Shown one piece after another: positions 48,501 to 60,700 of a stretch of 64,000 bases of DNA (position 1 is its first letter; each line of letters starts with the position of its first letter). The stretch is taken from the NCBI GenBank assembly GCA_965178125.1, contig OZ237745.1, positions 620,001 to 684,000 of the forward strand, read 5' to 3'. A model generated the notes under the pieces. It searched no databases. It was given only the letters and a program-made list of their open reading frames with translations, and had not been told where the DNA came from. The stretch comes from Bilabrum cf. latius (lineage: Eukaryota > Bigyra: Bicosoecida > Bigyra > Bicosoecida). A program made the translations under genes and the position numbers.

Positions 48501-51500
48501 CGCAGGCAGCCTCTCTTTGCAGCCCTGCTAGAATCCCTGGGAGTCGCAGAAAAGGAGAAGAAGTCGGTAGGATTGGTCTCTGATGGTTCGGAGGCCGAGA
48601 AAGGAAGCCTGTCTCCTGCCGACGGTGAAGATGCGCGCGTGGATCTCGATGGCATGCTGGATGGCAAGGCCAAGTACGCCAGCGTGGCTGCTGCCCTGCT
48701 CCTGTCGGGCTATGTGACGCGTCAGGACTCCTCGACCGAAGTGAGGAGAACTGGCTGGCGGCAGCTCTCCCTGGAGGACGCGGGGCGAGAGGCCCTCAGC
48801 TATGTTGAAGACGACACGTTCGAAGCCGATGAACACATGCTCTTTGGGGCTGTGCAGCAGGCTGTGTAGCCCTCTGATGGTAAGCCGATTCCGGTGCAGG
48901 CGTTCACAGGACCCCCCAGGCTGGTGCCCAGGACACTGGCTGCCCTTGGCTCTGATCTATACGACGAAGAGGGCACGCTGGCGCAGGCTGTGTTCCTTGC
49001 TGGCGCTGATGCCGCCATCAACGCTAGGCTGCCGTCAACGCTTGAGCTGTGTCGCTCCTTGCTTGGTCGCAGCAGTGCCGAGAGGCAGGTCCTGCAGCTG
49101 GCGCAGCTCACAGGCATTGCATCTGCCGTGCTCGACGCGTCCTCTTCAACAGTATCGGATGGGGTGGCTAAGGAAGGCAAAGATGCCGGGGGCGATGATG
49201 ATGATGATGAGAGCAGCGAGAAGCTGGGCCCGGTATCCCAGGACTGCGTGGATGTATTGCAGGCGTGCGTGCCGACAGGGGCCTTCGCCGCGAGTCTTGT
49301 GGGCCAAGGACCGGTAGCAGGCGGCCCGGCGGACATGGAGGCCGACGACGAGAAGGTCGGCGGCTCTGGCATGTATGCCGCTGCCTCGGAGCCGCAGATG
49401 CTCGCGGTGGGGCTTAGCCTGGCTCGGTTTGCCGCCGCCCATCTGTCTACCCCGCAGTTCCTGGCTCAGTGCGCCGCCAAGGGCAGAGCTGGGGGGCGAT
49501 AGGGCGAGGCGCTTCAGGAGGCCTTCCTGCTGCTCTGCCAGGCAACCTTCCGCTTGCTGCGGAGGCAGGCGGTGGGGCAGGAGGAGGCTGAGCGAGGCCT
49601 AAGGTTCGCTCGCAGTCGCGCGAAATCCGCTTCTGGCGATGCCTCCCTGGCCGGGGTGGGGAAATCAATCAGCGAGGAACTGGGCGAGAGGTATGAGCTG
49701 ACTGGGGCCGTCAGGAGCTGCCGCAGCGCCGAGGAGGCCGTGGCATTCGCACGAGTGCATGCGTGGCGGGAGGCGGGGGAGGCTGCGTTTGCAGCCCTTA
49801 GCAAGATCGGCCAGCTGCTCAGCGTGGGAGCCTTCGCTGCTGTGGTTTCTGAGCTGCTGCAGCACGAGGACCCGGTGGTGCGCAGGAGGTCCATTTCCAT
49901 GTTCAATGCGCACGTGTCTGCTAGGGCAGACAAACTGACCCGGGCAGAGGCCCAGCTGTACCTGCACCTGCTGGAGGACCTGCTGCCTATGGTCCGCAGC
50001 CGGGAGGAGTCCCAGGAGACGAGGCAGACGGCCTTGCTGGCAGTAGAAGTGCTCGCCAGGAACTTCGCGAGCGAGTTTCCAGTGGCGTTCAGGCCTGCCC
50101 TCGAGGCGACTGCAGAGACGATCGACGCTTCTGCTGCGCGGGTCGGCGATGAGCTGCGTGCTGCTGCGTGCGTGTGTGTGCAGGCGATGGCAGGCCACAT
50201 GGGTACCTTGGTGATCAGCCACCTGTCCAGAGTCGTGCCGGCGCTGTTGAGCGCCGCGGAGCGGTCGCTTCCTTCTGCCACCGCCGGTGCTGCAGCAGCG
50301 AGTGGTTCCGGTGACGAGGGCAAGGGCGGCGATGACGCTGCTCGTGCCCTGCTCCTGCGATGCTCTCTCGGTGCGGTGGCTGTCTTCATGGACAAGTTTC
50401 CCTAGTTTATGCCTGGATTCCTGGTGCGTGTGCTGGCTACGACGTGCCACCCCGGGGTGGTGTCCCCGCCCGACGGTGCTATGGACATTGCATTCGGTGA
50501 GGAGCTCGTGGGTGCCATGTCGCAGGGGAGCTCGGGATCTGGACTTCAGGGCAGGATCCTCAAGGCGGTGCGGGCGCGCCGCGCCCTGGCAGGGACCCAG
50601 CAGCGGCTGCAGGAGAGCATGGCCAGGCTGGTGCCCTCGAGGGCGCTGTTGCCTCAGCTGCTCAAAGCACTCAAGAACAGCCGTGGGGGGGCAGTGGCCA
50701 CGGTGTGCGGTTGCCTGTCTGCTATCCAGGGAGCCCTCGAAAACGGTCGCCGCGTGGAAGTGAGCGGACTGGCCCCTAGAATTTCAGAAGGCCTGCTAGA
50801 TATGCTTGACTACAGGTGGCAGGCAGCGACGGCCGGAGCCTCGCGGCACAGCACCATCGTGGACCGTCAGGTGGGACGTACACTGGGCGCCCTTATCCTT
50901 CGCGTGAGCGGGGACGCTGCAAGGTCGCTTGTTGGGCTGCTGCTGGAGTGGGGCACCGCGGGCTTCGAGGAGCTCAAGGAGCTGGCCAAAGATGATGAAA
51001 AGGCTTTGATCGCTGGAATCGGCCGCCGGACATCAATGTACACGGTGCTGGGTGCCGTTATGCGTGCGGGGCAGGAGGCCCTCGTCGATGTCATGGGTGA
51101 TGCGTTCGAGGCTGTCTGCGCGGATCTCCGGGGCTGCTTCGTGCCAGTTCCGCTTGCAGCGCTTGCAAGCGATGAGGGTGCTGAGGAGGCACGAGCGGGC
51201 CAAAAGCGCGGGCGCAGTTCGGATTCGGACGAGGTCGGAAGCCCTCCGGCCAAGAAGCTGAGAGCGGACGACTCGTCAGGCAGCGACGCAGACTCGTCAG
51301 ATGACAGCGACTCAGATAGCGACAGTGACAGCGATGATGACGAGGCGGAGGAGGTGGCTTCCGAGTCTCGGCACGCAGACGCGATCACTGACGCGCAGAG
51401 CCGCTTTGTAGGCTTCCATGTGGTTGCCCGAAGCGCACCAAGGGGTGTTCGGGCTGCTGCAGCAGCATCAGAGACCAAGAGCACTGTGGATGATGCCGCC

Positions 51501-52133
51501 TGCCACGACATGGACGGCGGTGTGCTAGTCCCTGCCGTTTCAGCCGGAACGGTCGGAGTGCCGACGTCCAGGCACGGGCTTCGCTGCGCTGCGCTGGCCT
51601 TCTTGCAGCACCTGCTTGCCTTTGACTCCATGGGCTGGGTGGCGGGCGACAAGATGCGTCTAAGGATGATTGTGCGCAGCATTGCCGGCGCTTGGGCCCC
51701 GCCGTCATCGCGCAAGCGCGGTCTCGAGGATATCCTGGAGTCGTGTGCTTCCGACGCTGCCCAGCCCGCCGCGATGGCCGGTGGCCGGCGCGGACTGGCC
51801 TCGTACGGCGACCGGTATCTGCTCCCGGTTACCACAGCTATGGTCAAGTGCCTCTCAGGAGACTTGCAGTGGAAGCAAGTCAACCTCATGGTGCTCGAAC
51901 ACTCACATGACGAGCGGCCGGAGGTGCGCGAGCTGGCGATCAGATGCTCTCAGGTGGTGTTCGACGAGGCCGGGACGGATGACGTCATGGTTCTCATCCC
52001 GGAGACGTTGCCGTTTGTGGCCGAGGCCTTGGAGGATGAAGACGAAGCCGTAGAGGACTCGGCCAGGTCTCTGTTCAAGCGGCTTGAGGACCTCAGCGAT
52101 GAGGATCTTGAGGACTTCATCAAGGGGAACTAA
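42540..52133 (+). CDS. UTP10: UTP10/HEATR1, copy 2, join(42540..42910,43029..45033,45294..52133)
   Basis: Same exon structure and translation as the 14967-24560 copy, with 11 in-frame TAGs and a TAA end. The only difference seen is a T to C change at 42923, inside intron 1. Confidence 0.93.
42911..43028 (+). other. UTP10 intron 1, copy 2
   Basis: Same GTGAGT donor and TATTGCAG acceptor as at 15338-15455, with one base difference from copy 1 at 42923. Confidence 0.9.
45034..45293 (+). other. UTP10 intron 2, copy 2 (boundaries inferred)
   Basis: Same sequence as 17461-17720: GTAAGA donor and CTCGCAG acceptor. Confidence 0.65.
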
Positions 52134-52294
52134 GTTTCGTGGGTGGTTTGAGTTGAAGTTGACGAATTCTGAAACGATCTTTCAAGGCATCCTTGGATTG
52201 TATTTCAGATTCTGGATTCCAGATCCAGGATCCATGATCATTCAAAACAAGCAATGGTGATACCCATAATGATTGACTGCTTCCAAGCAGCATT

Positions 52295-54322
52295 TTACGC
52301 ACCTTCAAAAGAAGTCACCGTGGACAACATCGGCTCTGCAGTCTCCACAGGTGACACTTTGGCGAGCACAGCCTGCAACAGGCCGTTGCGAGAGTGCACA
52401 AGCTCTGGCGTAGAGCTGTTGGTGATCATGTCGATCGTGTGCCCAGAGCCCACCCCAGGCACCTCGAAAGACACGCGGCCCATACCAGGCGCCGACACGA
52501 CTGCCGACCCGCCACCTTGCCCATCCGGCCCGACAGCGATGGAGGTGTTCTGGTTGCCGTCGAAGGCCAGCAGGGGGATGCTCACCCCGAACCCGACGAT
52601 GGGAGACCCGTCCAGGGCACCGGCTGCCTGAGGCTTAACGACGGAGTGGTCGATCTTGACGCGCCCATCGGTGATCGTGACGGTCTGCTTGGCCGCCACG
52701 CCGTCGTCCAGCAGCACGTACGTCACGTCATACTGCACGAAGCTCGCGTTGTTGACGTTGCCGGGCAGCATGGTCACGGCGTACACGTCGGTGGCGAGCT
52801 TGTCGCCGAGGCACTCGAACCCGGCCAAGGGGCCCTCGGTCCTGCGCGGCGCATCTGCCGACGTCTCTGACGAGTTGAGCTGCCAGCAGGGGCCAACGGC
52901 CAGCCCACCATACTCCTGCTCCGACCCCGCGGTGGGCCCAAGCAGTCCGCTCCCCGCCGGCCCGCTGGCCATCCTCTTTGAGTGCATCCTGGTGACGCCC
53001 GTCGAGTCGTAGTGCGGGTCTGCGCCGGTCTCATGCTCGACGTACGTGCCTGCAGCGTTCGCGAACACCTTGTGGAACCGCGGCAGGTAGAACACGTATC
53101 CCCCGACATCTGCCGGCGCCGCGCACTCAGGGATGCTGTCGTCCGCAAAGAGGAATGCCGTGCTGACCATGGAGGCAGGCAGCAGGTTGTACTGGGCCTA
53201 GTACGAGTAGCTCTGGTAGCCCCACCTGAGGGCAGGATCGAACCGGTTCTTCACGATCTCCATCTCCCCGGCGGGCATGACCCACCTCCGGAGGCTCTCA
53301 AGGGACAGCTAGGAGCCGCGCTTGAACATGCAGGCCAGCTCTGGGTGAGGCTTACCGTCGGGGCTGCCGGAGCCATCCTGCAGCCGAGTGGCCCACATCT
53401 CGTACAAGGCCACCGACACCGCTTCGTTCCACTGGTGCTGGGAGGAGCGCCCCCCTGTGGGAACCTCTCCCAGCGGAGACTGCATCAGGAGCGACATCCA
53501 TGCGCCCCTCCTGCTGAGCTCGGAGAGGTATGCGGCGTGGGACTCGTTGTAGCCGCGGGCAATCATGACGCTGTAGTACTTCCGGGGGAACACGTCGTAT
53601 GGCATGGGGTTGAGTCCGCCGGTGCCGGTGTGGTCCTCGTACATGCCATCTGGGGTAAAGCTCCCTTCGCTGATCTGCTTGTCGAGCTCGGAGCGCCACC
53701 AGGATCCGTTCGAGCTGAGGCCGGCTTGCTCCCTCAGGTATTCGCCCGTAAGTGCGACGATGCCCCAATTGTTGGACTGGTACCCGTGATACGCTTCGAA
53801 CGGCTGAATCTCGCGAAGAAGCGATTCCCACAAGTTCATCGTGGTTTGATTGACGACAGGGCGCAACGCCTCGAGTCCAAGCATTAAAGGCATAACATAA
53901 AAATTGCAATGACCTTGGGCACATCGAATCTGTGCAAGTGCTGAGACTGCGGCAGTGTACGCTCGAATTGAGCTGTCTAAGAGACCTGTACCGTCTGCAC
54001 AAGCCGAGTGCTTGGCCTTGCACAGGGTAGCGCTAGCGAAAGCGTAGCACGGTGTTGAATACTGGATCTCTTCGTGAGCGTACCGGTCAATGATGGTACC
54101 GTTCTCTGCCTAGTATTGCCGAAAGTAATCGACGATTCCAGCGATCCAGTCCAGAGCATCCGATTTGGTCAAGTTTGTGCGGCGGAATGCATCCGGTGTT
54201 GCTGCTGCTAGCTACTGAGCTTGAGCTACAGTGCTCTCATGCGGCCACGCCGGAATAGACTGCCCCACAGCAGATCCAGCGCACAAAGCAGTAAACACCA
54301 CTAGAACTTGAAGAGGCGCCAT
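52295..54322 (-). CDS. Secreted lyase-like protein, copy 2
   Basis: Identical in translation to the 24722-26749 copy, with signal peptide, four in-frame TAGs (reverse triplets at 54212, 54110, 53309, 53198) and a TAA end. Confidence 0.8.
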
Positions 54323-54704
54323 CATTCGATTTACACTCAGCTAAGCAGGTACACTTCGACGGCCCTAAAGCTGATTCAGCGCAAATTGCACCGGCAGTGA
54401 ACACTTCTTCGACTGTCCTGGAGCTGATCCAGCGCAAATTGCAGTGAGCGGCACGGAGCACGGTAACGAAGTACACGGTACTGGTCATCTTCAATGAATC
54501 GGATTTCTTCTTCTTTTTTGCTAGATATGCACTGAATTTGTCGCATTCTTAGAAAGATACTACAATCGTGAAGTCATTTAGGGGTGTGACACATACTGAA
54601 AGCGCAGCCCGAGGGCCAGTGACGCTCTCAACCCCGACACATACCTGTCTGGTCTTGGCTGGGCGAGTGCCCCTTGCAGTCAGACCCACACAAGGTGAAT
54701 TTTA
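54323..54704. other. Intergenic region upstream of the lyase-like gene, copy 2
   Basis: Matches 26750-27131. The direct repeats lie at 54371-54391 and 54423-54443. Confidence 0.6.
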
Positions 54705-57700
54705 TCATACCTCCTCTGCATTACTCATGCCAGCTGATACGCTGCCCGCATTGCTCGTCCTGGATGCAGCCGCACCACCCTTCTTGGCAGCTGCCGCTGG
54801 GCTCTGCGTGGAGCGGGCGCAAGAGATCCTGTAGACCAGGAAGGCGACCACAGCGAGCACCACCAACCCGCCGAGCACGCCGACGGCGATGATGCCCGGC
54901 GACACGCCATCGTTATCCTCGTCACCGTCCACATCACCTCCACCATCGCTCGGCTGCGCCTCCGCTATGCGCACTTCCGTGTCGACCTGCTCCGCCTCGA
55001 TCTGCACCGAGGAGACGTCTACCTGCAGACGAGATGCCACCGCGGGAACCTACGCGATGAGGTCGTCCAGCAGCCCGTTGCCCCCACTGGCGGGAGTGCC
55101 GGACACGTAGCCGGTCACGGCCGTGCGAGTCTCCTCCGCCGATGCGGTGACAGGGAAGCGGACGGAGGAGTCCACCTCGATCCCCGACCCACTGCCGGAC
55201 TGGAGCACGCGAGCCCCCGTCGCGGCCTGATCCTCCACGCGGGTGATGGTCACCTCCGATGCCCCTGTCGCTGCCGCTATACTGGCCTTGTATGGCTCGG
55301 CCAGGCTCTCGAGGAACTGCTTCTTGTTGACACCCTGCAGCTTCACGCCCGCCATCTCGACGTACACGCCGATCTGCCGCACCGGCGCGGTACACGTGTT
55401 CGTGCCTGCCGAGCACACGAGTTCGCCATCGCAATTCTCACTGGTCTCGCACGCCAGCCCCTGCGCGCAAAGCCCGCAGCCGATTTCAAGGTCCTCGATG
55501 CCGCAGTCGATGTCCGTCTCGAAGCCGTTGACAATACCGTCGCTGCAGGTGGGCTCGGCGTCCTGCTCGAGCTCCTCGGAGCACACGCCCTGGTCGTCCT
55601 CGAGCCAGCCAGCGTCGCACGAACAGGTAAATACCGCGGGGTCGGACGAGTCGGCTTGGCACACGCCGTTGCCGCACGGCTCGTCAGCACACGGACCTTC
55701 AACCCGGACCTGCCCGCAAAAGTCGCCAAAGAATCTGGACTCTGAGCATGAGCAGACCACGCTCCCGGCATCGCTGACTGCACACTGGGCCCCGTTTTTG
55801 CACGGATTGGGGCTGCAGGGATCCGCTGGTGCTGCTGTCGGGGACGGAGTGGGCGTGGCCTGGGATCCAGCTGGCGAAGGCGAGGGGCTCGCAGCAGCTG
55901 GCGAGCTGGAGCTGGCCGATAGGCTTGGGCTCGCGGAGGGGCTGCTACTCATGGATGGTGAAGACGACGGGCTCGGGTTCAAGCTTGTGCTAGGACTTGG
56001 GCTGGTACTAGGAGTCGGAGAAGTCGACGGGCTCGGGCTCGGGGATGCGGCTCCCACCATCTTGGCAAAAGGCGCCTACCCCGGGTCGGTCATCGAGTAG
56101 ACCAGCTCGACGCACTCCTCCTGGGCCAGTTTTTCGTCACCGACGATTAGGTCACCGTTGTCCAGCCGATGCTGGGACACGTTCAGCTGCAACGTTGCTG
56201 GATTCAGCTTTGAATCCAGTCCAATGCACGAATAGAGACTGATGTTGTAGTCGGTTCGGCCGAGGTCAGCTGCGACCAGTGCGACAAGGCCAGATGCTCC
56301 AGGCACCATCACCGTCTCGAGCACGTCGAACGACAGGTAATTCGAGCTCGTGTCCAAGTTGATCGAGTCCCTCTGGATCTGCGCTTCCTGCCTTCCCAGC
56401 GAGCTCTCGACATACTGCAGGCCGTTGGTGTCGCCCTCCAGGTCGATCGTGTTGGATCGGACCAGCTCTGGCGAGATACAGTCAGCCACGGGTTCCTAGG
56501 TGATCGTCATAGTGTCATTCAAGGTATAGGAGTCGTCACCCGCCTGCGCTTCGCACATATCTCGTACCTATATCCGAGACGTGGACGAGTCGTCCTAGAC
56601 CAAACCGACATGGAACGATGCAGATGATGTGCTGCTATCAGCTGAAACAACGAGGCACATGTAATGCTCCGGATCCCCGAACGAGTGCACCACGAGCATC
56701 ATGTCACTAGTCGCCTCGTACACCGCTGAGTCAACCACGACCAAGTCCAAGGGGGCGGCATAGCTTTGTACGATGTGGATCGTGTCGTTGAAGAAACAAG
56801 CAGACTCAATGGCACTGGTATCATCGGAGACGCCCTCGTACTGCAAGCTGGCAGCATCCAACGCTGGGGCTGCCTGCAGTCCAACCATCCAGTCGCTCTT
56901 GCTGTTGCCCCTGCACTCGGCATCTTGCGAGCTCGTCAGATTGTACGTCTTGAGCGGGACTGCATCAGAGTCTTCAAACACGTTCGTGCATGCATAGTTG
57001 GCCTGCATGCCGTTTGAGCGATGCGGCCCAACGCCATCGATGTCGTACAGCTCTAGTGTGGTCTTTCCATTCGTCATGTCGAAGACCCCTTTGGCGCACA
57101 CCCAGGATTCCTAGCCCAGGGACCCATCGCCAACATCCGTTACATAAAGAATCATCAGCTCCGCAAGAAGGAAACCTGATAATCTCTCTGTGGCGGCGAC
57201 AATGGCCATCGCTTGGCCCTCGGCTGCATTCGCCGTCGAACCGATCCTCACGGTGTCTGCCACCCCGCAGAAAGTGGTCTCGCCGCTTGCAGGTGCGCTT
57301 TCTCCCGCCAAAAAGTTGCCAGATGTGTATGCAACATCTGACAGGAAATCAAACGAGCTAACAAACTCCACGCGGGGGCAGGTTGCTTCGCCATCCGCCA
57401 TGCGGACGTAATCTGACATTCCCTACAGTGGATCGTCTGATTCCGCAGCAGCATGACAATCGTCGAAGGCATTCTCCGGCCTAATGTTCGAAAACGAACC
57501 GTCTTGGCGGAATTTCTAGATGGACCCGTCCGTACTCAATTCAAATACGAAGCAAAAGTATAGCTTGAATTGCTGCACATCAATGCTGCTGACGGCGATC
57601 ACGGTCGTGCTATTAGTACCAAGATCGACCACTGCAGAGTGCTCGATGATATATGGCAGCGACACACCATTCGCAAGCAGGGGAACCATTTCCCCACTCG

Positions 57701-60700
57701 TCATATTAGCACACATGCCAGCCACAGCGTACTCGGGATCGCCGAAAACATCGTACACGCCACCAGCTGCCGCGAGCTCTGGCACCACGCCCTCCTCCCA
57801 CGCAGTGTTCTCGTACGGGTCGCAAGATTCTCCCATGGCTGCGTATGCATCCAAGGCAGCGAACTGGTCTGCACCAGCGCTAGTCCACTCGGCGGTGCAC
57901 GAGTCGATGCCATGAGACACCGAAAACTTGTATGCGGAGCCCACCTGGGCGAAAGACGTCATGTTGCCGTTTGCGTCAAAACCGATCGCCAAGCAAGGGT
58001 AGTACGGGCCACTAAAGTAGTGGTACGCAACCGCAAATACGACGCTTCCGTTCTGTCCAAGGTCCACCGTCGTTGACTTCTGCACCACGTAGAGCTTCTC
58101 ATCCGTGCCGTCATACGTCTTGACGTGGGCATCCCTTGCAAGCACGCAGAGCCCAGGATCGGCAGAGTCCGAAGGATCGTAAATACCGTTAGCTGCCTTG
58201 AGCAACGGGACCATACCGTTCTCCCACACGAGCGGAAATGCTTCGTCACAGGACTTGCCCTCTCCGTCCTCGAGCTCCATGACAAGGTTGGCGCTGGTAC
58301 GAAGCAAGGCGCCAGCCGGGGTGCAGCCCTCGATCGCGAGGGTGATGTTGGTGTAAGTCTCCCGCAGTCCAGCATTGTAGATGCTATACTCGCCATCGTC
58401 GTTTTTCACAATCGACCAGCACTGGAACTTGTCGGAAGCAGAGTCTGAATCTGTGGTGTTGGCGATCGCGAGGGAGATGCTAACGTCAACTGTCTGGGCG
58501 GTCCACAAGAACGGGGTTGACCTCAGCCGTTTGCCAAATTCGATGGAATCAAGCTGTCCGTTCTCGAAGCATGCGTCTTCTGCGCTACCAGCGGAAAACG
58601 CCCCGGTGAAGCCATCGTCCAAGTGGTTGGTCGTCATGGATGCGTTCAAGTTCTCGTTCGGACCACAACCACCAGAGTTGAAAACCGCAGAGACTCCGGC
58701 GCTGCTGTCCAGGTCGAAAGTCATGAGCTCATCGTCGCATGCAGCCTATGATGAGGCGATCGTGTAGCCCAGCGTGGAAGACAAGAAGTAGAAAGTGAGC
58801 ACATCCTGGCCCGTTTCACTCTGATGCAATGTAGTGGGCGAGCAGAAGTAGAACGCCGTGCTCCCAGAGTACGACCCATAGATAAATGCAAAACGGCCAG
58901 TGGAGCCCAGCTGCCTTGATGCCACCACCGTACGCTCGATCGGCTTGGCAGGAAAGTCTCTCGCAATCATTCCATCTGACAAGCAGATTTGGTCCGATCC
59001 CCTGAACGGAATCTCCCAGTCGTACAGACCCCAGTACGGCGCGACCACGTCATCGTTGCTTTGCCAGGTAGCGGTTGTTGGACCCACATAGCAGCTGTTC
59101 GTCGCGCTTGCCGTGTACGTGCCAACAGGCTACAGAAACACCTGGTCACCTGAGCTTGCGACAGCCGCGCAGACCTTCTACATGTCACCTTGCGGGTCTT
59201 GCACCGGACGAATCGGCATTACATTATACATGGTACCGGTTGTATTGCTGCCGTCCAGAACCGTGCACATCCAGCCGTACCTCGCATGTTGGTACGAAAT
59301 GAGTGACATGTTTGAGTTGGGCAGCATGGCACTAGTCACATTCATTACATCCTCGGCGCCATTGGAATCGCGCAGCTGAGCCCGACTGCCCTCGAAACAC
59401 GTCCTGCCTTCAGTGTCTACGAACAGCTCGCCCTCGAAATCTACGCCACGGATCATTGCCCCGCTGTTCCACTGCACGCCGGTGGTGTCGGGGCACGTCG
59501 TGTCATCTGCGAGAGCAAACTCCACCTTGGCCTCTGCAACGGACTGGTCTGCAGGTTGGTTGGCAAGCATGAAGTCACACGTTGCGATGTGCTCGGGTAG
59601 CATATGATCTGCCGCAGAGCCGCTGATGGGATACACTGAGATATCCATTGAGGTTGAGGCAAAGTTGTCCGACTCCACGACAACGCAAGCGAGTGCCTCT
59701 GAGCCAAGAGATCCGTCACCAGCGTTGTTGACCTTTAGCAGCACACCCATAGGCGGAAAGGAGCTGATAACAGCGACAATGCTGCCGGTGGCCTGGTTGC
59801 CTGCCGCCCCGAATGAGTACACGCTCTTATGTAGAGTGCACCAGTGAAGCGGAGCAGTCGAGTTGGAAGTCGCAGCACCGGTTCCAAGGAATGGGTTGGA
59901 CGCTAGAGAGTACTGGGTAGATCTGGTTGTGTTAGGACAGGCCTCTTCCTAAGGGTCGAAGCGCACAAGCTGCATTTCGAGAGTCGCAGTGATCGAAGAA
60001 GAGCCACTTGCGTGAGACTCGCACTTCGAGATGGCCAGTGACTCCGCAGAGTCGCGCTAGAACTTGTACCACTTGGCAGTGTCGTCGCCGCCGTCTGTTC
60101 CAGGGATTTCCTCGATGTAGTTACACAAGTAGTACGTTAAGGTCGTGCCCCAGAACGAAAACTCTTCCGTCGTGATGAGGTACGTGACCGGCTCTGAGCT
60201 ATTGGCGATTGAGCCGCTGAGCAGAACGCTCACTGACTCCGAGCTCATGAGCTCGTGAGTGATGAGCTGGTCTTCAGCGGCACACAGCACCAGACCATCC
60301 TCGCTGTCCTTCGGCTTGTAGGCTTCCCTCATGTACTTGCGGCTGCCGGTTCCCGCGGACCACTCGATCGGGAAGGGCGCATCGCAAGAGCCAGAGCTCG
60401 ACGGGCTCATGCTCAAGAAGACCTACTCAGTCGAGCCGCCGCCCATGTACGCCATCGAGGAGCAGTCGGATATCGCATCTGCGGTGTTGTTGTACGACTC
60501 TTCGACCTGCACAACGTCAATGTGACCGCCATCAGCTTGGCGGAATGCTACACATGCGAATTCGCTGGCCTCCTCTGGAGTGTCCTTGGGAAGCTCGATG
60601 ACTGCCATTGAAACTAGCGGCTCATACTGGTCCTTGCCGTACGGAAACGAGGTGTTTCTGAAGTCAATATTCAACCTGCCGACGAAGGATATGCCAGTCT

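Larger units (their letters stand above)
27574..55146. repeat. Tandem unit, copy 2 (complete)
   Basis: This is the only copy in which all five genes are complete inside the window. Where it overlaps copy 3 (27574-36427 against 55147-64000) the two look identical. They share the same base at every position where copy 1 differs within the overlap and that I checked (for example the equivalents of 36, 775, 898, 1419, 2466, 2939, 4384, 6003 and 6760). Confidence 0.97.
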